DNA of 64,000 bases from assembly GCF_937616625.2 (NCBI RefSeq), contig NC_065570.1:48165665-48229664 (forward strand). The letters run 5' to 3'. The notes below the pieces were generated by a model that saw only the letters and a list, made by a program, of their open reading frames with translations, made no database searches and had not been told where the DNA came from. The position numbers and the translations under genes are program-made. Numbering within the stretch: position 1 is the stretch's first letter; each line of letters starts with the position of its first letter. This document shows positions 57,072 to 64,000 of this stretch, piece after piece. The stretch comes from Mercurialis annua (Eukaryota; Streptophyta; Magnoliopsida; Malpighiales; Euphorbiaceae).

Positions 57072-58145
57072 TCAAGTACTAGGCTCGATGTGAGGTATCA
57101 ATGTATCATTAGCTTTGTCAAGTAATGCTAGGCTCTCCACATGCCTATAGGCAAAATGCTTGTCAAAGTTACGACCAAAAGCCATCAGATTTTTGATCAG
57201 CCCATTCTTTATATTACACGAGGCTAAGCTTTGTTCTGTGTAGAACTGAACCAATACTTCACCATTATCTCCAAACTCAAACACATATGAACTTCCTCTG
57301 CAGCGTTTTCCAACTGTTGCTAATTGCATCCATGCACCACTATTGTACTCTTTCAACACCCATATATCAGACTCATAAGAGCTATCGCGTTCATCTTGAT
57401 GGATGACTGCGATGGATGATTCTCCAAATGCTATCATTTGCAAACATGCTCTGTCAACATATCTCAAACATTCAGGCAATGATATCTCCCGAAACATCTC
57501 ATCCCTCAAGTCAAACACCAACACCAGATTCTTCTTCTCATCGAATATTGGCCAATAGAATCTTCCATCGACGAAAGAAGGAGCGAATAACAAATAGTTG
57601 TCATTCCTATACTTGCAAGCAACATGAGTGATTTTCTTCCAAGAATTAGAACTGAGTGAATAGAGAATGACATCAGTAATCGAGTGAGCCAAACACCGAG
57701 CCACCAACAATTTGTAATCATTGGTTCTTGAATCAAAACCGAACCCAAATAATCTTTGGGAGGTCAAATCAAGAAGACAAAAAGTAGATTCGGGTATGAG
57801 CATGGATTTTCTAACGGCAGGATTCCAAAGAATGAACTGATTGTAATAGATGGGAGGGTATTGGGATAAAGATAAGAGACAGACAAGACCATTACTAGAG
57901 CCAACGATACGGAAGGTATTGGGCGGGTTGAAAGGCGGATGGAGAGACAGGTAGCGATCGAGATCTTCGTTGGAGTAATGGTGATGATTGTTAGATGAGA
58001 AAGCAGAGATGAAATGAGGGGTTCTGATGATAAAATTCCATAACTTGGAGACACAACGGAATTTCAAAATGGATTTGACAGGCAATCTGCTTAATATTTG
58101 AACTACAACCTCTTCAGGCAAGTATTCAGATTTTTTCATTTTCAT
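57072..58145 (-). CDS. F-box/FBA protein, 357 aa, intact
   Basis: Intronless. The F-box starts directly after the N-terminus (MKMKKSEYLPEEVVVQILSR, then CVSKLWNFIIRTPHFISAF). The FBA region contains FILWNPAVRKSMLIPES, FGFGFDSRTNDYKLLVARC, FVDGRFYWPIF, VFDLRDEMFREISLPECLRY and ends RHVESLALLDKANDTLIPHI. It is shorter than its neighbour because the tract after HFISAFSSN lacks about 13 residues. The C-terminal TLIPH end is shared with the pseudogene at 32981, while the other paralogues end WITPR or IIPL, so these two form one subgroup. Role as for other SCF substrate receptors; target unknown. Confidence 0.93.
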   Translation of the reverse strand: MKMKKSEYLPEEVVVQILSRLPVKSILKFRCVSKLWNFIIRTPHFISAFSSNNHHHYSNEDLDRYLSLHPPFNPPNTFRIVGSSNGLVCLLSLSQYPPIYYNQFILWNPAVRKSMLIPESTFCLLDLTSQRLFGFGFDSRTNDYKLLVARCLAHSITDVILYSLSSNSWKKITHVACKYRNDNYLLFAPSFVDGRFYWPIFDEKKNLVLVFDLRDEMFREISLPECLRYVDRACLQMIAFGESSIAVIHQDERDSSYESDIWVLKEYNSGAWMQLATVGKRCRGSSYVFEFGDNGEVLVQFYTEQSLASCNIKNGLIKNLMAFGRNFDKHFAYRHVESLALLDKANDTLIPHIEPST

Positions 58146-58339
58146 AGTATTGAGTAGATAATCAGAGTCCAGGTTTGGTAATTCTGAGTCCGTAACTCGT
58201 CACTGTTATTAATAGAATTGGAAGAGTAGAGAGTTTTGTGGAATTACCGTAGGGTTTCAGCGGCTGACCTAATTTCAATTGAAATCCCCAATTAATGTGG
58301 CATTGGACGACGATCATAGCCTCTCGTTAACACAGTCTC

Positions 58340-59115
58340 CATGCAAACCCTTTTAACTCGTTCTTTTCTTTTTCATTCTTCACTTTTTTTTTTAATTTAC
58401 TTTTGGGCTACTAAACTACAAAAACCTAATTTAATGAAATCGCTGATAGGAAAATGGTAATTCATAGCTTTAATTTCGTTCATTCGAATTTGTTTTTTCA
58501 TTTGTATTTTTAAAAAATAGAAAAAAAATTAAATCTAAAAATTAAATATATAGAAAAATAAAATAAATTAAATTAAATTTCTCACTTAAAAATTCAGCAT
58601 AATTAGATCTAATGGTTAGCATTTTTTTATTCTTTTACTATTATCTCCGTCCCAAATTGATATGCAATTTAGGACCGATATGAGTATAAAAAAAACTTAG
58701 TTTATGTTGATAAAAGTGAATTAATTTATATCATATTTACTTTTATTTAATTAAGTAGTAATTTTGAATCATTTAGTGATTTTTGTTTTAATTTTAATGT
58801 GTTATACTACAATTATCAAGAATTTATATATGATATTTAATTATTTAAGTAATTATCGAGGGTCAATATTTTTTTTTAAATAATTGGGGAGGAAGATTGC
58901 CTGTAGGAGGAGTATCGATAATTAAAGAGAATAATTTCAAATGGATCATATTAAACAGTATATAATAAAAAGGAAGTCTGTATTTGACTTTAAAAATTAA
59001 GTGTGTGATCCTTTTTCACTAATTCTAAATTTTAGTTGCTTTATTAAGTTACTTCAAAAATTAATCCATTGGACTAATAGATTAAATTATTAGTGTAAAG
59101 GAATAAACAAAATAA
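58340..59115. other. Gene-free AT-rich insert between F-box units
   Basis: No coding sequence. ATCTCCGTCCCAAATTGATA near 58646 and GGAGGAGTA near 58912 resemble degraded ends of a Stowaway-type MITE, but the right end is not a convincing complement. The rest is low-complexity A/T. Confidence 0.4.
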
Positions 59116-59276
59116 CCCATAACCGATGGTCAGAACACATCAATGACACAAAAAAGCATTAAAACATCCAATCTTTGAGCATCATTGTCAAGTAATATGA
59201 CTACAGCGATAGCCCATTAAATTTGTAATACCAGCACAATACATTTTATCTTCTTATAGCTAATCTCTTAGATGCA

Positions 59277-60271
59277 TTAATAAATCATAGAAACTAGCAA
59301 AACCATCAGATTTTTTATCCGTCCATTCTTTATATTGTATGAGGCTAAGCGTGGTTTTCTATTGAACATAACCAATACTTCACCATTATCTCTAAACTCA
59401 AGCGCTTTTGAACTTCCTCTCCAGCGTTTTCCAACTGTTGCTAACTTCGTCCATGCACCACTAATGCACTCTCTCATCACCCAAATATGAGACTCATAAG
59501 AGCTAACCTGTTTATTTTGATGGAGGATTGCGATCGATGATCGTCCAAATGCTTTCATTTCCAAATGTTTTGCGTGAACATGTTCCAAACATTCAGGCAA
59601 ACTCCAAACATCCCATCCCTTAAGTCAAACACCAACACCAAATTCTTTTCCTCAACAGTCACATTCCAGTAAAATCTGCCATCGATGAAAGCTGGAATAA
59701 CTAACCAACATCCATATTTTCTAAATTTGCAAGGAACATTAGTGATTTTCTTCCAAGAATTAGAATTGAGTGAATAGAGAACCACATTAGTAATAGAGTC
59801 AGCTGAAAATGTTAACAATTTGTAATCATTGGTTCTTGAATCAAATCCAAACCCAAAAAATATTTCGAAAGACGACCTGGGAAGACGATAACTAGATTCA
59901 GGTATCGTCAAGGATTTTCTAATGGAAGGATTCCAGATAATGAACTCGAGAAAATTCTTTCGCGAGGTACAATAAAGGCAGACAAGACCATTACTAGAGC
60001 CAACCATATGGACAGTATCGGTTCGGGTGCAAGGCGGATGGAGGGACAGGTAGTGATCGAGATGTTTGTTGTCGAAACGCAGAGAGTGGTGGTTAGAGTA
60101 ATAGGAGTGATGCAAAAGGAAGTAATGGTGAGATGAGAAAGCAGAGATAAAATGAGGGGTTTTGATGATACAATTCCATAACTTGGAGACACAGCTGAAT
60201 TTGAAAATGGACTTAACAGGCAATCTGCTTAATATTTGAACTACAACCTCTTCAGGCAAGAATCCTAACAT
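59277..60271 (-). pseudogene. F-box/FBA pseudogene (7-nt deletion, C-terminal deletion)
   Basis: The N-terminal frame (60271-59613) is well preserved: MLGFLPEEVVVQILSRLPV, CVSKLWNCIIKTPHFISAF, FIIWNPSIRKSLTIPES, FGFGFDSRTNDYKLL. Near 59600 the paralogues have GGCAATGAAATCTCTCC on the plus strand where this copy has GGCAAACTCC: seven bases are missing, which shifts the frame after ...LRDGMFG. The downstream FBA half stays open in the shifted frame (59600-59277). A second deletion near 59300 removes the region encoding the conserved RHVESLALLDKGND end, so the frame stops after RIKNLM plus unrelated residues. A 238-residue truncated protein with an intact F-box remains possible. Confidence 0.9.
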
Positions 60272-60479
60272 CTCCTCTCTTCTTTCAGCTTAATAACTCT
60301 AAATTGTCAAAATCTACTTTTATAGAGAAAACTGGTTAATATTGTCGTTTCCTAATTAAATGCCATTAATAGAAGCACAGAGTTTACCGGAGAGTTTCAG
60401 CGGGTGACCTGAACATCGAACTCTAAAAGCGAGTGCAGGTGAATCCCTAATCCTAATTGATCTGCGATTCAATAGGCTT

Positions 60480-62490
60480 TAGAAGAAAGCGATTATAAGA
60501 TGGTAAAAGGTGCAAAAATGGCCCTAACTTTTGCCCGTGTTTCACTTTATTAATCCACTGATGTGTTTTCAGCACAAAAATTAACCCTCACTTTATAAGT
60601 GTTGATAATAATAATTGAGTTATCCGACGTCGCAATTAAATAACTGTTATAGTTAGCTCTTTCTCGCCGGAAATTAAAAAAAATTGATTCCTTTTTAAAA
60701 AAGGTTCAAAAATTAATTAGAGTTTAATTAGAAACTCACTCTCAAACTATGGTGTCACGTTAGGAAGAGGTGTTTTGAGCCGCTTTGTACAACTTCAGGG
60801 TATTAAGTGATTGTTTTGATTTTTTTTATACATCGTGCTAAGTTGAGGGGGTAAAATTGTTCTTTTATTTGCTTTGAAACTGTTGCGCCGCGTCATTTTT
60901 AAACAAGCCAATGAATTTTTGCGATTAATAATCTTTTAATTATTACTTATTTTTTTATCATTTAATTTTTCACATGTCTAACGCACTATTGGTTTGTTGG
61001 ACCAATAACATGTAGCAACGGTTATGTTGTGTAATTTTCCTTAAAGTGAACGTGTCAATCTATTTGAAGTCTTGGACCTTTTTCTATTTCCATCATTTTT
61101 TTGTCTAATCCTACAATTAGATAATATATATAGCACGTACACTTTATTCAATCAAAATGTCTCTTTTTGAAAACGTTTCATACACTTGAAATTTCATTTT
61201 CTACAGAAAAAACCTTAAAATAATATTATTTTCCCGTGTCTGTGCTACTTAATAGATAATTCAAATATCCTCCCCCTTTATTCCTCCTCTAACAAATTGG
61301 TCATCTGATTTCAAAAAAAAAACGAATATCTTTGATGCCTTTTCTTCTTATTCTTCTACCCTCTCCATGGGAGACTCACCGGAGTATCAACGTCGACGGT
61401 GAAGATTTATCCTCACACGACCTTTAGGAAAGGTAAAATAGGTGAATGGGTTGATTACATACGTTTGCTAATGAAGCATCGTTTAAAAATGTGAATTGAG
61501 GGATATGGTTTGTCTTTGATGTAATATGAATAAAATCTTATGTAATTCTCCACCGTCTCCCTAAGTGTTTGTATAAAACATGATTATGCAAGTGTTTGTA
61601 TTCATAATGAAGAGTTGGATAAATAGCATTACAGGTTAATGTTTGAACAATAGGCAAGGAACATGATTCCTCATTCCGTTACGTTTTACAAATGCATCTG
61701 AATCTTCAGATACAAATATATACCCAAACCAGAAATATGAATTGCAATAATGAACAATAAAAGATTGAGGAATTTTTCGAATTTTATTATTTGTTGTTTA
61801 TCATACAACGGTTGATTAAGAACATAAAATATTTCTAAACAATAGAAAGCAATTCTCATTTTCTTTTATTCAACCTATATTGAGTTTATGATCTTTGATG
61901 TCTAATAGACAATGCAACAAGTAATTTTTCAGGGAATTCCATTCTACATGAGAATGATGCACAAATCCATCATTGCCTGCAACCTGAAATCAAGAATCAA
62001 TCACAACATGAATTATAGACAACCACAATCAGAATAAATCAAAGTAAAAAATGTAGTGATCCCGAGCAGGTTCTCCCTTGAAACAGGGTCTTGGTACCAA
62101 CCGCACCTTAAACATGGCTTATCTCATCCCCACCATAGTTTGTTAATGCTTTTCAACAAAAATGTAGCATAAAGAATCTAGCAATCAATCCTATTAAAAT
62201 AATTAAAAAAGACAATTGATGCTAAGAAAAGGCTCATGGCATAACTAGACTAATTTCTCAAGTATATCTAACTCGAAAATAAGATAAATAAAGGTGTAGT
62301 GAGGCAACTCAGCAAACACCAGATAAATGTACAGCACAGCAAAAACAAAAACAAAAAACTAAGTGGTAAACAGAAACAAATTGATTAGACGACGCAGAAT
62401 AAAACTGGAGAGTAAGGTACACAAGCTAAACTGCAACACTAAACGACAAAAGTATTGGGAATTTTCAAGTCGAAGTGTATCAACGTCGAA
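60480..62490. other. Intergenic region, duplicated counterpart of 55290-56250
   Basis: No gene. The order of shared blocks with 55290-56250 is conserved, with extra sequence inserted at 60700-61060. There, AAGTTGAGGGGGTAAAATTG (60840) resembles the terminal repeat of the MULE at 26391-27429, suggesting a one-ended relic of that family. From 61900 to 62490 the sequence is of mixed composition with no frame. Confidence 0.5.
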
Positions 62491-62520
62491 TCATCGATGG
62501 CAAGAGGTATTTTCATGTAG

Positions 62521-62716
62521 AAGAGTTTGATGGTATGGACACTCCTATGCCAAGATCCTCATAATCGGTTGCATTTGTTTTGATGAGGCAAGCGCGACCC
62601 CGAGAACAGAGAACTCCACTAGCGAACACATCAAAATATTCAAAAGCAAGAGCTAGCAGAGGCAAATCCCCATTTGATCTGATGTTGAAGGACGATGATA
62701 GCCTCATGAGCTACCC
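62521..62716 (+). pseudogene. Fragment of the IQD last exon
   Basis: The plus strand follows IQD exon 5 (31464-31655) closely: GTTTGATGGTATGGACACTC, CCAAGATCCTCA, TCGGTTGCATTTGTTT, CAAGAGCTAGC, GGACGATGATAGCCTCATGA. It has scattered substitutions and a stop (TAATCGG replacing AAGTCGG), so it is non-coding. It stands in the same orientation and on the same side of an F-box gene as in the original IQD/F-box arrangement, marking it as part of the duplicated unit. Confidence 0.92.
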
Positions 62717-63523
62717 AAGTTCTTATACGGAATTGAATCATAAAATACTTAGCAATTGATTCCATGTTAATTGAGTCAAGTACAAGCTTTTTGAGTCAAT
62801 TACCGAGTTGAGTAGGCTGTTGCTTACTGTGCTAACAAAAGTTTGCCTTCTCTGCACATTTATGAGGCAGAGTAAGGTATCCTCTTTAACAGAGTATTCT
62901 AAAATTCTAAGAAATCATTATTTGAAAAGCAAACAAAGCATTTTACCGATATGAAGCAAAACACTATCATAGTATAAACACATTAAAAAATAATGAAAAA
63001 TACCTACAAAATTATTCACACTTCACTTGAGAATATGCATTGAAAGCTCTAAGTTCAAACCCTTATAACAGTAACAAAATGGGTACAAAAATGGAAACGC
63101 AGAAATCAAAAAGACAAAACAAACTTCTTTACAAAAATATCTTATATATACGAAATTCTGCAGTTTCATAAGCGTTTACTTAAGCCTCTGGCAAGTTTTT
63201 TGTGCAAGATATATAGGGCATTAGTGACAAAAACCTTAATTTTTTAAAGACAAACCTTAAATCATAATTGCAAATAGAATAGATGCCACATTTCAAAATC
63301 TCTATAATTTAGTTGCTACATCTGAAAGGACACAAGGAAAGGAAAGTTGAGCACAGCAATGACACAAAAAAGCATAAACACACCCAATGTTTAAGCATCA
63401 TTGTCAAATAATATGACTACAACGATAGCCTTTAAATTTTCAATACCAGCACAATACATATTATCTACTTATAGCTAATCTCTTAGAAGCATTAATAAAT
63501 CATAGAAACTAGCAATGGCTGGG

Positions 63524-64000
63524 CTACAAGGGAATTATCAATATATCATTACCTTCGTCAAGAAAAGTTAGGCTCTCCACATGCCTATAAACAGAAACCA
63601 CTTGAAGATTACTGTCCAAATCCATCAGATTTTTTATCCGTCCGTTCTTTATATTATATGAGGCTAAGCGTGGTTTTCTCTTAAACATAACCAATAGTTC
63701 ACCATTATCTCTAAATTCAAGCACCTTTGAACTTCCCCTCCAGCGTTTTCCAACTGTTGCTCACTTCGACCATGCACCGCTATTGTAGTCTTTCATCACC
63801 CATAAATTAGATTCGTAAGACCTATCCCGCCTATTTTCATGGATGACTGCGATCGATGATTCTCGAAATGCTTTCAATTTCAAATATGACATGTCAACAT
63901 ATTCAAAACATTTAGGCAATGAAATCTCTCCAAACATCTCATCCCTTAAGTCGAACACCAACACTAAATTCTTTTGCTCAACAGTCACATTCCAGTAGAA
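63524..64000 (-). pseudogene. F-box/FBA gene, partial, with nonsense codon
   Basis: Only the C-terminal half lies in the window; the F-box itself is beyond the right edge. The frame reads LVLVFDLRDEMFGEISLPKC, YLKLKAFRESSIAVIH and WVMKDYNSGAWSK, then a TGA at 63763-63761 where paralogues have TTA (Leu, in KLATVGK). The same frame then continues ATVGKRWRGSS, VLEFRDNGELLVMF and YRHVESLTFLDEGND to a normal end at 63524. The single nonsense codon would remove about 80 residues. It is most similar to the pseudogene at 59277. Confidence 0.85.

Noticed and set aside
58640..58920. A further Stowaway MITE
   Set aside because: The left side resembles CTCCGTCCCAAATTGATA-type ends, but the right side is not a convincing complement and no TA-bounded pair could be defined.

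Overview
The window looks like nuclear DNA of a eudicot plant. It is strongly AT-rich, has intron-containing genes with GT-AG sites, plant-type Ty3/gypsy LTR retrotransposons, Stowaway, hAT and Mutator-like elements, Helitron ends and a tRNA-derived SINE family. It also holds two plant-specific gene families: an IQ67-domain (IQD) protein and F-box/FBA proteins. I cannot name the species from the sequence.

Layout. 1-3.8 kb: gene-poor, with two adjacent Stowaway MITEs. 3.78-13.62 kb: a Mutator-like element (terminal inverted repeats and a perfect 9-bp target duplication). It was later invaded by a 6.9-kb gypsy-type LTR retrotransposon (5570-12477) and a small MULE-MITE, and it also contains a Helitron 3' end. 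The LTR element has gag and protease on the minus strand, with two in-frame TAG codons and one frame change. It has no reverse transcriptase or integrase, and carries an oppositely oriented multi-exon gene. 14-27.4 kb: a gene-free transposon graveyard. It includes a 1.37-kb foldback MULE, a three-level nest (hAT containing a MULE containing a hAT), three copies of one SINE, and a MULE whose centre is an array of eleven GTTCATCCC/GGGATGAAC palindromes. 27.6-32.1 kb: one intact IQD gene (five coding exons, 533 aa).

32.1-38.7 kb: an F-box pseudogene followed by a duplicated 3' piece of the IQD gene, itself interrupted by a hAT MITE and a MULE-like element, then a 661-bp sequence in three tandem copies. 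38.8-50.6 kb: a Stowaway MITE split by an 11.4-kb, apparently very recent LTR retrotransposon (PBS TGGTATCAGAGC). Its 4.48-kb LTRs are longer than its 2.47-kb interior, which holds only a broken gag. 50.6-53.2 kb: AT-rich, with two Helitron-like 3' ends.

53-64 kb: four more F-box paralogues, all on the minus strand. Two are intact (53899-55044 and 57072-58145). One is broken by a 7-nt deletion and a C-terminal deletion, and one has a nonsense codon and runs off the window.

Functionally, only the IQD gene (calmodulin-binding scaffold) and two F-box genes (substrate receptors of SCF ubiquitin ligases) look like working host genes. The F-box cluster grew by repeated duplication of a unit that includes the 3' end of the IQD gene, because IQD remnants lie beside the F-box copies. 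Most of the remaining sequence with recognisable structure is transposable elements or their remains. The most unusual items are the pol-less retrotransposon with an antisense spliced gene, the palindrome array just upstream of the IQD gene, and the nested insertions whose target duplications can be read directly.
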